Of a stretch of 64,000 nucleotides of DNA, positions 17,662 through 26,373 are shown one piece after another. Source of the stretch: Gemmataceae bacterium (GTDB taxonomy: Bacteria; Planctomycetota; Planctomycetia; Gemmatales; Gemmataceae); assembly GCA_025055795.1 (NCBI GenBank), contig JANWVV010000019.1:1-64000 (forward strand). Reading direction: 5' to 3'. Each line of letters begins with the position of its first letter. Positions within the stretch are counted from its first letter, which is position 1. The notes below the pieces were generated by a model. That model had not been told where the DNA came from and searched no databases. It saw only the letters and a list, made by a program, of their open reading frames with translations. Both the position numbers and the translations under genes were made by a program.

Positions 17662-18114
17662 TTATACGGCGGATTCGGGGCGAAAGGGATCGGACATCGA
17701 GATATCGGCGGGATGCACCCATTCGCCCGTGCCATCGGGTCCGATTTCCTTTTTCCAGATAGGTACCGTGGCTTTGAGCGTATCGATCACATAGCGGCAA
17801 GCGGCGAAGGCCTCTGCCCGGTGCGGAGCACTCACCGCCACCGCCACGCTCACCTCCCCCACCTCCAGGGTACCCAGACGATGGATCAGAGCTATTCTCG
17901 TCTGGGGCCACCGCTGTTGGGCGGCTTCCACCACACGCCGCATTTCTCTTTCTGCCATGGCCGCGTAGGCTTCGTATTCCAGCCGTGCCGTTGCCTGCTC
18001 GCCGGTGCGGTCCCGCACTGTACCCAGAAATAGTACCACCGCCCCATGCTGAGGATCACGCACCGCCTCGGTTAGGGCCTGGTAATCGATCGCTTGCCGT
18101 GTCAAAGAAATCAT
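17662..18114 (-). CDS. moaE: Molybdopterin synthase catalytic subunit
   Basis: MoaE (150 residues) works with MoaD to add two sulfur atoms to cyclic pyranopterin monophosphate, forming molybdopterin. Typical segments are HGAVVLFLGTVRDRTGEQ near residue 23, LEYEAYAAMAEREM, HRLGTLEVGEVSVAVAVSAPHRAEAF, and the C-terminal TVPIWKKEIGPDGTGEWV that contains the catalytic lysines. The ATG at 18114 is chosen because AGGAA lies eight bases upstream and the family begins at this point; two further ATGs upstream (18132 and 18153) would add residues that are not conserved. It lies between moaD and moaA. Confidence 0.94.
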   Translation of the reverse strand: MISLTRQAIDYQALTEAVRDPQHGAVVLFLGTVRDRTGEQATARLEYEAYAAMAEREMRRVVEAAQQRWPQTRIALIHRLGTLEVGEVSVAVAVSAPHRAEAFAACRYVIDTLKATVPIWKKEIGPDGTGEWVHPADISMSDPFRPESAV

Positions 18115-18210
18115 GAATGTTTCCTGGCTCATGCCACCCATAAAATTTGGCATTGTAAAAGCCGCTTGATACGGCGGTGCTGGCCCTTGTTTTGTTGCCC
18201 TGTTTGACGT

Positions 18211-18465
18211 TCAGCCTCCACTGACCGGCGGAATAAGGGCCACTTCATCGCCAGCCGTAAGCCGCTGCTGGTCAGGGGCGTAGGCCTGGTTGACGGCCAC
18301 GGCACACCGCTCCAACAGGGTTCGCCACTGGGGCCAGCGTCGCACCAGGAGCTGCCGCAGATCGCCCACAGTGGCATTGGCCGGCAATTCCAGCGCCACT
18401 GTTGAACTGGCTGCCGCTTCGCGCAGGGCAGCAAACAGCCGGACCTCAATGAGCAGTGGTTTCAT
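18211..18465 (-). CDS. moaD: Molybdopterin synthase sulfur carrier subunit
   Basis: This 84-residue ubiquitin-fold protein carries sulfur on its C-terminal glycine as a thiocarboxylate for molybdopterin synthase. The hallmark is the C-terminal ALIPPVSGG ending in Gly-Gly. The N terminus IEVRLFAALREAA and the middle VGDLRQLLVRRW are typical of MoaD. It is the first of the moaD-moaE-moaA set on the minus strand, 97 bases before the end of the moaE frame. No moaC, moeA or mog is in the window. Confidence 0.93.
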   Translation of the reverse strand: MKPLLIEVRLFAALREAAASSTVALELPANATVGDLRQLLVRRWPQWRTLLERCAVAVNQAYAPDQQRLTAGDEVALIPPVSGG

Positions 18466-18551
18466 GTCTTCATTCTATATGGTGAGCGTTTGTTGTTGCA
18501 CCACCCCGCGGTGTCGTTACGGACAGTACGGACAGATTCCAAAGGGAGGGA

Positions 18552-18572
18552 CTCACTTGGTAAAAAAGTGAG
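18552..18572 (-). terminator. Hairpin downstream of the ArnT-like glycosyltransferase
   Basis: On the minus strand a seven-base perfect inverted repeat (CTCACTT / AAGTGAG) with a T-rich seven-base loop lies 13 bases after the stop of the gene ending at 18585. It is not followed by a strong T-run, so it is only a possible terminator separating that gene from moaD. Confidence 0.3.
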
Positions 18573-18584
18573 CCACACCGGCCA

Positions 18585-20339
18585 CTACCAGAGGGTACGG
18601 CGCACCAGACGCAGGTATTCCTCTGGTGCCGGTGGCAAGGTGGCAGGAAAACGCAATCGGTACAAAACGCGACGTTGCTGCGGCTGTTTTTCGCCCCGGG
18701 TGTAAGCACTTTCCAGCAGGGTCTCCACGCTAGCTGCCTGGGCATAAACGGGGTAATCGAGACGGCGGGCCAGAACATATGCCTCGTGCGGTACGGTCTG
18801 CGTCGAGGCGGTTTTTTCGGCAGCCTGCCAAGGATCACGGATGAGTACCCCGGGCCGCTGCAGATGGTACAACACCCAGAACGTTTCTAGCGGTGCCGTC
18901 CAATCGAACTGAACCAGAACGACGGCCGAATCAGGGATCATTTGTTCCGCTTGTTGCAGAAATGTCAAATCGCTGTGATAGTCATCGAGAAAGGCGGCCT
19001 GATAGGGTATCCACATGGCATAAGCTGCCACCACAGGAGCGAGGATGGCAGCGAAGGCCCGACGTGGATCCCTGTGGCGGCAACCCTGCAGCACCACAAC
19101 GCCAGCCAGCAACGCAAAAAGGGTAGCAACCACAACGGTAGCCCACTGGCCAGGCAGGTACTGGCGAAGCAGTCCCCCTGTGATAGCCACCAGCAGAGCT
19201 GACAGTAGTCCCCCTCCTACCGGCACAGTCAACCCTGAGGGCATCTGCTGTCGGCACCATAGCCATAACGGACGCAAGCCGAGTGCGGCCAGGATCGCCC
19301 AACCGCCCAGGCAGTACAGCAAATAGTGATGGTGTTTGCCGTCGGCTAGCGATAGCAGAAGCGGTGTGGTCACGGCCCACAAAACGACGAACCGTTCCCG
19401 CCCTGCTTGATGCTGCACCGCGGACCTGCACACCAGCCCCCCTGCCAAGGCGGCCAGCGTCCAGGGCAACAACACGTACGGTAGTTGCACCGCATAGTAC
19501 CACCACGGCTCACGCAGATAGCCACGATGCAACCGGCCCAGATAGTGCTCCTGCCATAGCTGCACAATTTCGGGATACTGTCCGATCACGGCCAAAGGCC
19601 AGGCCGAGGCTGCTGCTAGCGCCAGCAGAATCCCCCAACCCCACAAGTACGGCTGCAGGGGCGCCCAGGAACGCCGCTGGATCACGTCCGACAACAGAAA
19701 AGCAGCCACGGGAGCCAAGGCCATCACGCTACCAAACAGTAGCCCCTTGGCCCAATTGGTCCCCCCGACCAGCAGAAAAAACAGCACCATAGTCCAGGAG
19801 CGCCGCCCCCACAATCCCCCCGCAGAGGCAGCCGGTGCGGCACGCCGTTGACCACCCGGCGCAAATTCCAGATGTACAAACGTAGCAATAACCGCTGTGA
19901 CAAGCAAACACAGGAAGATGTCAGCTTCCGGGTTAATGGCATAAGCAAAAAATTCGTGCATAGTAGCCAGGATCAGTCCGGCCATGATGGCAACTGCCCC
20001 ACCGAACAGACGATAGGCAATGGCCACTGTCAGCAACAAAGTGGGTAAAGCAGCCAGAACGGCTGCCAGACGGGCCAGCGCCTCGGAGCGGTTACACCCC
20101 CCCATGGTGTAAATGCCCGCAATCCACCACATGGGTGGCGGGGGACGCTCCAGCCAGGCATCGCCACCCACAGTCGGGATCAGCCAGTGGCCACCTTGTA
20201 CCATTTCGCGACTCGTCTGCGGTTGCACCGATTCGTGACCCGTCAGCGTACGTCCCCACAAAACCGGTAGCAGATATAATCCCCCGGCCACTACTCCCAC
20301 GATCGCCATGGCCTGGGCGAGGTTACGACTGTTCCTCAT
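18585..20339 (-). CDS. ArnT/PMT-like family 39 glycosyltransferase
   Basis: This 584-residue integral membrane protein resembles the GT39/ArnT dolichyl- or undecaprenyl-phosphate sugar transferases (GT-C fold). The first loop after the N-terminal helix has TLTGHESVQPQTSREMVQGG, where the acidic residue and the conserved pattern match the family catalytic loop. SWLERPPPPMWW-type residues (WLERPPPPMWWIAG) replace the usual KPPL motif. About ten further hydrophobic helices follow, with a soluble C-terminal domain after about residue 470. The ATG at 20339 has AAGGAAGG upstream, which favours it over an ATG 51 bases earlier. It likely adds a sugar to a lipid or protein on the outer face of the membrane. 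A second GT39 protein is encoded at 22202-23746. Confidence 0.8.
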   Translation of the reverse strand: MRNSRNLAQAMAIVGVVAGGLYLLPVLWGRTLTGHESVQPQTSREMVQGGHWLIPTVGGDAWLERPPPPMWWIAGIYTMGGCNRSEALARLAAVLAALPTLLLTVAIAYRLFGGAVAIMAGLILATMHEFFAYAINPEADIFLCLLVTAVIATFVHLEFAPGGQRRAAPAASAGGLWGRRSWTMVLFFLLVGGTNWAKGLLFGSVMALAPVAAFLLSDVIQRRSWAPLQPYLWGWGILLALAAASAWPLAVIGQYPEIVQLWQEHYLGRLHRGYLREPWWYYAVQLPYVLLPWTLAALAGGLVCRSAVQHQAGRERFVVLWAVTTPLLLSLADGKHHHYLLYCLGGWAILAALGLRPLWLWCRQQMPSGLTVPVGGGLLSALLVAITGGLLRQYLPGQWATVVVATLFALLAGVVVLQGCRHRDPRRAFAAILAPVVAAYAMWIPYQAAFLDDYHSDLTFLQQAEQMIPDSAVVLVQFDWTAPLETFWVLYHLQRPGVLIRDPWQAAEKTASTQTVPHEAYVLARRLDYPVYAQAASVETLLESAYTRGEKQPQQRRVLYRLRFPATLPPAPEEYLRLVRRTLW

Positions 20340-21046
20340 GACGCCTTCCTTGCGTATATCCCAGCCTTGTGCAGCGCCGGGCACGACCATCTTATGCCCT
20401 GCCGCTTCTACTCCATGTCCGCTCCCGCGGGCAAGAGTGATTGCCGTAATGAAAATGCCTCGTGTGCCATCCAGCGGTCAGCAAACTGAAGCTGACAGGT
20501 CGTAAATCAGCTTTTTGTCGCTCGGACCGTTACGAAGCCGTCCGCTTCCTCACACTTGAAAACATTGGCAGCATGCCCGAAACATCGGACCAAACCTTGA
20601 CGAGCACTTATACTACTGTATACTGTATACATGATACAAAAACTTGGAATAGTCAAGGAAGCGCCTAGCGATTACACGGTCACGTTGAATGGATCAACAA
20701 TGTCGTCATGCCATACAAGCGCGGCAATTATCTCCGTACACTATCAGGGCGTACACGTGTCACGGAGGCAAAAATATGTAAAATTGTTCCAAAAATAAAA
20801 ATTAGTCAACTGATGGCTGATGACATGTTTCGATGATCGGATGTCTTTTCGGTCCGAGAGCCCTCGGTATAGGTTGCCAAGTGCAGGAGACTGCTATGAC
20901 TTGAGTTAGGGGGGGATTGCCCTTGCACCTAAGGCCAGTCTGGGCCGACAATACCACCTCCCCATAAGGAAGGGATAGGGGAAGCTCGTGCCCAGGCGGG
21001 AAAACCAGTACCGCGAGGGTACCCGGCGGCGGAGAGGGTTCCGGCG
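20340..21046. other. Divergent intergenic region, no gene seen
   Basis: About 700 bases between the divergent ArnT-like gene and alanine dehydrogenase gene. It contains a seven-base tandem repeat (CTGTATA twice, 20616-20629) inside an AT-rich stretch that could form promoters. I see no coding frame with a ribosome site and no recognisable riboswitch. Confidence 0.45.
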
Positions 21047-22153
21047 ATGATCGTAGGTGTACCTAAAGAGATCAAGGCAGACGAGTATCGCGTGGCGATC
21101 GTGCCCGCCGGGGTGGAGGAGTTGACACGGGCCGGGCACCGAGTGCTCATCCAACGGGGGGCAGGCTTAGGCAGCGGCATCAGCGATGACCACTACGCCC
21201 AGCACGGTGCGGAAATTGTGGACAGTGCCGCCGAGGTATGGCGGCGTGCCGAACTGGTCGTCAAGGTCAAGGAACCCTTGCCGGAGGAGTGGCCCTTACT
21301 GCAAGCGGGGCAGACAGTTTTCACGTTCTTTCACTTTGCCGCCGATGCGGCGTTGACTCAAGCGGTTCTGCGCTCCGGCATTACGGCCATTGCGTACGAA
21401 ACGATCCAGGACGAGCGGGGCCGGCTCCCGTTGCTAACCCCGATGAGCGAAGTGGCCGGACGCATGAGTATCCAGGAAGGGGCCAAGTATCTGGAGCGGC
21501 CCTTCGAGGGCCGGGGCATTCTGCTGGCGGGTGTGCCGGGCGTTCCACCGGCCACTGTGACCATTCTAGGAGCGGGGGTGGTCGGATCGAATGCCGCCCG
21601 GGTAGCCGCTGGCTTAGGAGCCAACGTCTTCATTCTGGACATCAATCTGGACCGGTTACGCTACCTGGACGACACCATGCCCAACAACGTGACCACGGTT
21701 TTCAGTAACCGTCACAACATTTTGGAATGCTTGCGATTATCGGACCTGATCATCGGTGCGGTTCTGATCCCCGGGGCCAAGGCCCCTCAACTGGTCCGTC
21801 GCGAGGATTTGAAACTGATGCTCCCCCGGGCGGTGGTTGTCGACGTGGCCATTGATCAAGGGGGATGCTTCGAGACCAGTCGGCCAACCACCCATGCCCA
21901 GCCGACTTATATTGTCGACGACATTGTGCATTATTGTGTCACGAACATGCCCGGGGCCGTGGGACGGACCAGCACCTACGCCTTGACCAACGTCACCCTG
22001 CCCTATGTTTTGCACCTGGCCAATCGCGGCATCAAGCAGGCCGTGCGCGATCATCCCGGTCTGCGGGCCGGGGTCAACATCCATGCCGGCCGGATCACCA
22101 ACGCCGCCGTCGCCCAGACCTTCGCCATGCAATACGTTCCCCTGGATTGGTAA
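21047..22153 (+). CDS. ald: Alanine dehydrogenase
   Basis: This 368-residue enzyme (normal length) interconverts L-alanine and pyruvate plus ammonia with NAD. The N terminus IVGVPKEIKADEYRVAIVPAG is family-typical, followed by VVKVKEPLPEEW with the substrate Lys, TVFTFFHFAAD with the catalytic His, and the NAD-binding TILGAGVVGSNAARVA with the aspartate strand VFILDINLDRL. The catalytic Asp region GAVLIPGAKAPQLVRRE and the MPGAVGRTSTYALTNVTLPY segment are also conserved. GGAGAGG lies upstream of the ATG. It stands alone, followed 48 bases later by a glycosyltransferase, and could serve nitrogen or carbon use from alanine. Confidence 0.95.
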   Translation: MIVGVPKEIKADEYRVAIVPAGVEELTRAGHRVLIQRGAGLGSGISDDHYAQHGAEIVDSAAEVWRRAELVVKVKEPLPEEWPLLQAGQTVFTFFHFAADAALTQAVLRSGITAIAYETIQDERGRLPLLTPMSEVAGRMSIQEGAKYLERPFEGRGILLAGVPGVPPATVTILGAGVVGSNAARVAAGLGANVFILDINLDRLRYLDDTMPNNVTTVFSNRHNILECLRLSDLIIGAVLIPGAKAPQLVRREDLKLMLPRAVVVDVAIDQGGCFETSRPTTHAQPTYIVDDIVHYCVTNMPGAVGRTSTYALTNVTLPYVLHLANRGIKQAVRDHPGLRAGVNIHAGRITNAAVAQTFAMQYVPLDW

Positions 22154-22201
22154 GCACGCGGACCGGTGTCTGACCACTTGCGGACCGCCGGAGTTGCAGG
22201 G

Positions 22202-23746
22202 ATGCTAAAACGTTTATTCCAGCGACCGTTCGCCAGCCTGCAACAACAAGTCATCGGGCGGGTTGATCGGCTTCATTTCGGATGGTGCTGGCTGGGACTA
22301 TTTACCTGGTGCTTGTTCTTCAACCTGTACGGGATCACCGCAGGGCCGCTGTATCGTACTGAAGGATTACGGGCGATGGTGGCCCGTTGTGGCTGGCAAG
22401 AAGGGCAGTGGCTGTATCCTGTTCTGTTCGGCGAGCCGTTCCTGACCAAGCCGCCAGGACATTACCTGGCCATTCAGTTGTGTTCCCTGCCCTGGGGTGA
22501 GGTGACGCCGGTATCGGCCCGGTTGCCATCAGTCCTGGCTTCGTTCAGCACTAGTATTGCTTTGCTGCTGTTGCTCAAGGGCGTAATCAGGCCCGCAATG
22601 GCAGCAATGGCAGCGGCCGTGCTACCGCTGTCGCTGCTGTGGCTAGACAAAGTTCCCAGTGCAGAAATCGACATGACCCTGACAGGCTGGTTGTCGCTGG
22701 CCCTGGTGGCCTGGTACCGGGCCATGCCGCGACCGGTCAGGGACGGGGAGAATGAAACGACGCGGGGGCAGCGTTGGCATCGCGGCTGGTTGTGCGGTGC
22801 GGCGGGCAGCCTGACCGCGGCTACCTTGAGCAAGTGGACCGCCCCGGCGTTTTTCCTGGTGACCATAGGCTGCTTTGCCTGGCTTGATCGACAATGGCAC
22901 AGTTGGCGCCGGTGGGAACCGTGGACCGCCTTGGCCGTGGCCGCCAGTGGGTGCTTGCTGTGGGCAGCGGCTGTCGCACAAAGTGTAGGTCTGCCCTTGC
23001 TTTTAGACACACTGCAGCAGGAAGCCGCTTACCGCCTTTTGTCCCATACAGCTGCCAAAGGAGGTCTGTGGAGTGCCTGGCTTGGTTTTCCCCTGAGTGT
23101 TTTGGCTGCTTTGTTGCCGTTGTCCTTACCAGCCCTGCTGCTGCTGGTTCCGCATTACCGCCAGCGCTTGGAGCCACCCGTTCAGCGGCTGGCCCTGTTC
23201 CTTCATTGTTGGGCCTGGCCCAATCTGTTGTTTTGGACCGTGGTGCCTAACCACAACGTCCGTTATGTTCTGCCGATTGCCCCGGCAGTGGCAGGACTGG
23301 GCGTGCTGGGCGGATATTTGATCATGGCGGACGGGCAACGCCGCTGGCCGCGGTACCGACGCCGTTTTTACTGGGGGATTGCCGCTATGTTTGTCCTGGG
23401 GGTGGCCGTCAAGGTGGTTTGGGTCGAGGTAGTGATTCCCGCACGGACCGCCCGGCGCAATCCGGTTCCCGTCGCCGCTCAGTTGCGGACGCTGATCCCC
23501 GAGCATGAAACTTTGTATATTGATAAATTGAAGGACGAAGGGGTAATGTTTTACTACGGCCGGGCGGTACGCCGGTGGCGTGGCCAATCCCCTCTCCCTG
23601 TTGGGGCATACCTTGCCCTCACGGCCACCGAATGGCAGCACTGCCAACACCAGGGGTACGCACCTGTGGCGTTCCTGCAGGATCAGCAGGGGGACCCGTT
23701 GATAGTGGTCCGCGTTGCCGAGCAGTGTCAGATCGGTCGGCGATGA
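22202..23746 (+). CDS. Family 39 (ArnT-like) membrane glycosyltransferase
   Basis: This 514-residue multi-helix membrane protein belongs to the GT39/PMT superfamily of polyprenyl-phosphate-sugar transferases. After the first helix (WCWLGLFTWCLFFNLYG) comes the catalytic loop with the acidic residue in GPLYRTEGLRAMV. FGEPFLTKPPGHYLAIQ then carries the TKPP motif seen in ArnT-type enzymes. About ten more hydrophobic stretches follow. The ATG at 22202 is preferred to a GTG at 22166 because GGAG lies eight bases upstream. It is transcribed in the same direction as the upstream ald gene and the downstream xseA gene. Substrate is unknown. Confidence 0.8.
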   Translation: MLKRLFQRPFASLQQQVIGRVDRLHFGWCWLGLFTWCLFFNLYGITAGPLYRTEGLRAMVARCGWQEGQWLYPVLFGEPFLTKPPGHYLAIQLCSLPWGEVTPVSARLPSVLASFSTSIALLLLLKGVIRPAMAAMAAAVLPLSLLWLDKVPSAEIDMTLTGWLSLALVAWYRAMPRPVRDGENETTRGQRWHRGWLCGAAGSLTAATLSKWTAPAFFLVTIGCFAWLDRQWHSWRRWEPWTALAVAASGCLLWAAAVAQSVGLPLLLDTLQQEAAYRLLSHTAAKGGLWSAWLGFPLSVLAALLPLSLPALLLLVPHYRQRLEPPVQRLALFLHCWAWPNLLFWTVVPNHNVRYVLPIAPAVAGLGVLGGYLIMADGQRRWPRYRRRFYWGIAAMFVLGVAVKVVWVEVVIPARTARRNPVPVAAQLRTLIPEHETLYIDKLKDEGVMFYYGRAVRRWRGQSPLPVGAYLALTATEWQHCQHQGYAPVAFLQDQQGDPLIVVRVAEQCQIGRR

Positions 23747-23847
23747 ATAAAGGGGCTGCTTGCCGCGTTACCAGAGCTGCAAAGCGGTCAAGCAGGCTCA
23801 CACCCGTACGGTTCCCATCACATTGCCTATCAGGCGAAAGGAGAGGT

Positions 23848-25191
23848 ATGTCCGCTGGTTGGCTTTGGCCTCAATCTCCCGAGGAGATCCGTAGTGTTTC
23901 GGAACTAGTGGAGGAATTGCGGCACTGGCTGGAAGGACATTTTGGACAAGTCTGGGTGGTGGGTGAAATTAGTAATTTCAAGGCATACTCTAGCGGTCAC
24001 TGGTACTTCACCCTGAAGGACGACGAAGCCCAGTTACGGGCGGTGATGTACCGGGGCCAGAATTTGCGGTGTCGTTTCACACCTCAGGATGGTCGGCAAG
24101 TGCTGGCCGGTGGCCTGGTGAGCATTTACCCGCCGCGAGGCGAAATGCAGTTGCAGGTACTCCGCTTGGAGCCACTCGGACAGGGTCTGGCCGAGCGGCA
24201 GCGTCGGCAACTGCTGGAAAAGCTGCGGGCCCAAGGGTACCTGGAGACTGACCGTAAGCGGCCTCTGCCGGCCTATCCCCAGCGGATCGGCATTGTGACA
24301 AGTGTACAAGGAGCGGCCATCCGCGACATGCTGGAACTGTTTCGTCTCCGCTGGCCCTTGGTGGAACTGGTCGTGCGGCATAGTACCGTCCAGGGTGAAA
24401 CGGCGCCTGCGGAACTGGCCGCTGCTATCGCGGAACTCAACTTATTGCATCAGAGTGGTCGCTTGCCTGTGGACCTGATCATCGTGGCCCGGGGCGGGGG
24501 CAGTAGCGAGGACCTGGCCGCTTTCGACACGGAAATCGTTGCCGAGGCGATCGTCCACTCCGGTGTCCCGGTTGTCTCGGCCGTTGGCCACGAAATCGAC
24601 GTCACCATTGCCGATCTGGTTGCGGACTGCCGAGCGGAAACGCCAAGTGCCGCGGTGCTACGGACCACCCCTGATCGGCAGGAGAAACTCAAGGAAGTCC
24701 AGGATCTGGCCCAGCGGCTTCGCCAGGGCCTGCTCGCCCAGTTACAGCAGCAGCGGGCCAAACTCCGCCAGTTATGCGAGCGGTCCGCCTGGCAATACCC
24801 CCGCTCCCTGATCCACCGGTACCAGCAACAACTGGACGAATCGATGGAACGCTTGTCACTCGCCTGCCAGCGGTTGCTGCAGCTGAACCGGCAGCGGTGC
24901 GGTGGTCTGGCGGACCGTTTGCAAGCCCTTTCCCCCTACAACGTCCTCCAGCGTGGCTACAGCCTCACCCTGACGGAACAAGGGCAGATAGTGCGTCAGG
25001 CCAGCCAGGTGCAGGCGGGCCACAAGCTGCTGACGCTGTTGGCCGCTGGCCGGTTGCATAGCACAGTCACAACCGTGGAGCCCGATTCGCCCAGCCCGGA
25101 TGGTCCGGAAACAACAGTCCACTCCGATAGCCCCACTGCTATACCAGATCGCAACCAGAACAATCCCGCTGACCCCGTTGCCTGCTCGTGA
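23848..25191 (+). CDS. xseA: Exodeoxyribonuclease VII large subunit
   Basis: XseA (447 residues) is the catalytic subunit of exonuclease VII, which degrades single-stranded DNA into oligonucleotides in mismatch and recombination repair. The N-terminal OB fold starts SVSELVEELRHWLEGHFG and carries VWVVGEISNFKAYSSGHWYF. The catalytic domain shows YPQRIGIVTSVQGAAIRDM, LIIVARGGGSSEDLAAFD and PVVSAVGHEIDVTIADLVAD. A long helical region then precedes the C-terminal LQRGYSLTL segment. The ATG at 23848 has AAAGGAGAGG upstream; the open frame extends 91 codons further but without conserved residues. xseB follows after 16 bases. Confidence 0.96.
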   Translation: MSAGWLWPQSPEEIRSVSELVEELRHWLEGHFGQVWVVGEISNFKAYSSGHWYFTLKDDEAQLRAVMYRGQNLRCRFTPQDGRQVLAGGLVSIYPPRGEMQLQVLRLEPLGQGLAERQRRQLLEKLRAQGYLETDRKRPLPAYPQRIGIVTSVQGAAIRDMLELFRLRWPLVELVVRHSTVQGETAPAELAAAIAELNLLHQSGRLPVDLIIVARGGGSSEDLAAFDTEIVAEAIVHSGVPVVSAVGHEIDVTIADLVADCRAETPSAAVLRTTPDRQEKLKEVQDLAQRLRQGLLAQLQQQRAKLRQLCERSAWQYPRSLIHRYQQQLDESMERLSLACQRLLQLNRQRCGGLADRLQALSPYNVLQRGYSLTLTEQGQIVRQASQVQAGHKLLTLLAAGRLHSTVTTVEPDSPSPDGPETTVHSDSPTAIPDRNQNNPADPVACS

Positions 25192-25207
25192 TGTCCGAGG
25201 ATCGACC

Positions 25208-25576
25208 ATGACGAACCCGACTCCTCCTGCCGATGCCGACAAACGACCCTCCCCTGCCACGCTGCGTTTCGAACAAGCACTTGAGGAACTCGATGCCATT
25301 GTGCGTCGCCTGGAACAGGGGCAGACCGAACTGGAACAGATGCTCCAGGATTACGAACGCGGCATGGCCCTGGTCCAACGGTGCCAAGAGTTGCTCGAGC
25401 AAGCCGAATGGAAAGTTCAGCAACTGACCGGCATCGATGCCCAAGGAGCCCCCGTCTTACAACCTTTCCTCCATGCCTCCCGTCTCTCTCAAGTTCACAC
25501 CAAACTGAGGCAAGAAAATACACCCCATCAAGTCGATGCCACGCTGGATTCCCCACAAACCGAACCAGACCAGTGA
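25208..25576 (+). CDS. xseB: Exodeoxyribonuclease VII small subunit
   Basis: XseB (122 residues, longer than the usual 70-90) binds XseA in exonuclease VII. The conserved helical hairpin is visible as LRFEQALEELDAIVRRLEQG and ELEQMLQDYERGMALVQRCQ followed by LEQAEWKVQQLTG. The roughly 45-residue tail after that is not part of the usual family and looks disordered. The ATG at 25208 has GAGG nearby upstream; the frame is open about 36 codons earlier within xseA. It directly follows xseA. Confidence 0.94.
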   Translation: MTNPTPPADADKRPSPATLRFEQALEELDAIVRRLEQGQTELEQMLQDYERGMALVQRCQELLEQAEWKVQQLTGIDAQGAPVLQPFLHASRLSQVHTKLRQENTPHQVDATLDSPQTEPDQ

Positions 25577-25829
25577 TGTATAATCTGGCCAACTCCTTGA
25601 TGGTTGCTCCTTAAAAGACCTCGTCGGTCTGGCACAGAGCGCCAGCGATTAATCCGATGATCTGGGCGGCAAAGACCATCCAACCTCAGCTAAGCAGAGC
25701 CACCTCCAATAACCGTCCATGAATAGCCGTACTTCTTATGAAGAAGAAGATGAGATGAGGAGAAAGCCCATTTTGGGACAGATTGCGTCGCTAAACATTT
25801 GAGCCTTGGGAATTTTCAACGAGATTGAG

Positions 25830-25902
25830 TAGCGGGGGTGGGAATCGAACCCACGACACATCGCTTATGAAGCGACTGCTCTAACCGCTGAGCTACCCCG
25901 CC
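25830..25902 (-). tRNA. tRNA-Met (anticodon CAT)
   Basis: A 73-base cloverleaf on the minus strand runs from GGCGGGG to the paired CCCCGCT plus discriminator A. It has a GTAGCTCAGCGGTTAGAGC D arm, an anticodon loop TTCATAA (CAT) and a GGGTTCGATTC T arm. CCA is not encoded. The first acceptor pair is a G-T wobble. CAT can be elongator Met, initiator Met or Ile (lysidine-modified). The loop does not resemble an initiator, so Met is the best call but Ile2 is possible. Confidence 0.9.
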
Positions 25903-26373
25903 GAAGGCAGAGGTGTAACCACATGTTAGACACCGAAGGGATCCGGGACAAGACGCAACGGTTGAGTAATAACTTCCCTTCGACGGTTTGCCTCCTGCGT
26001 AGCTCCGGTTCTGGCTTGGGAGCGATCGTGCCGCAGCGGCGGGCGAGCGCCGGAATTACCCTGTGGGAGTGTTGAGGGCCACTGAAGACCATCGGCGAAA
26101 GCCCTTTGGCTTCCGCTTTGAAGCGGATTATAATTGGCATGCAGGGAGAGCAAGCGTTGTCACAAGCATAGATGGGTTATCGTTCTTAGCCGAGGGTAAG
26201 ACAGCCCTCTTGTGAACAGGATCAATAACGGCGGTCAGGGGGAAAACAATCCTAATCGTTCCGACAGGCCTGAAGGCACAGCGATGCCCAGCAGGGCGAT
26301 GCACGGAAGGGGGCACCGCCGCGGAACAAGGGTTTTTCTCCTGCTAAACGTCGCACGGAGGGGTCAAGCGGTG
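25903..26373. other. Intergenic region upstream of the NfeD operon
   Basis: About 470 bases between tRNA-Met and the NfeD gene. The frame of the NfeD gene is open back to about 26212 but the residues there are not conserved. No RNA gene or clear hairpin was seen; a promoter for the NfeD-FloA genes is likely here. The 25577-25829 stretch on the other side of the tRNA is also empty. Confidence 0.4.
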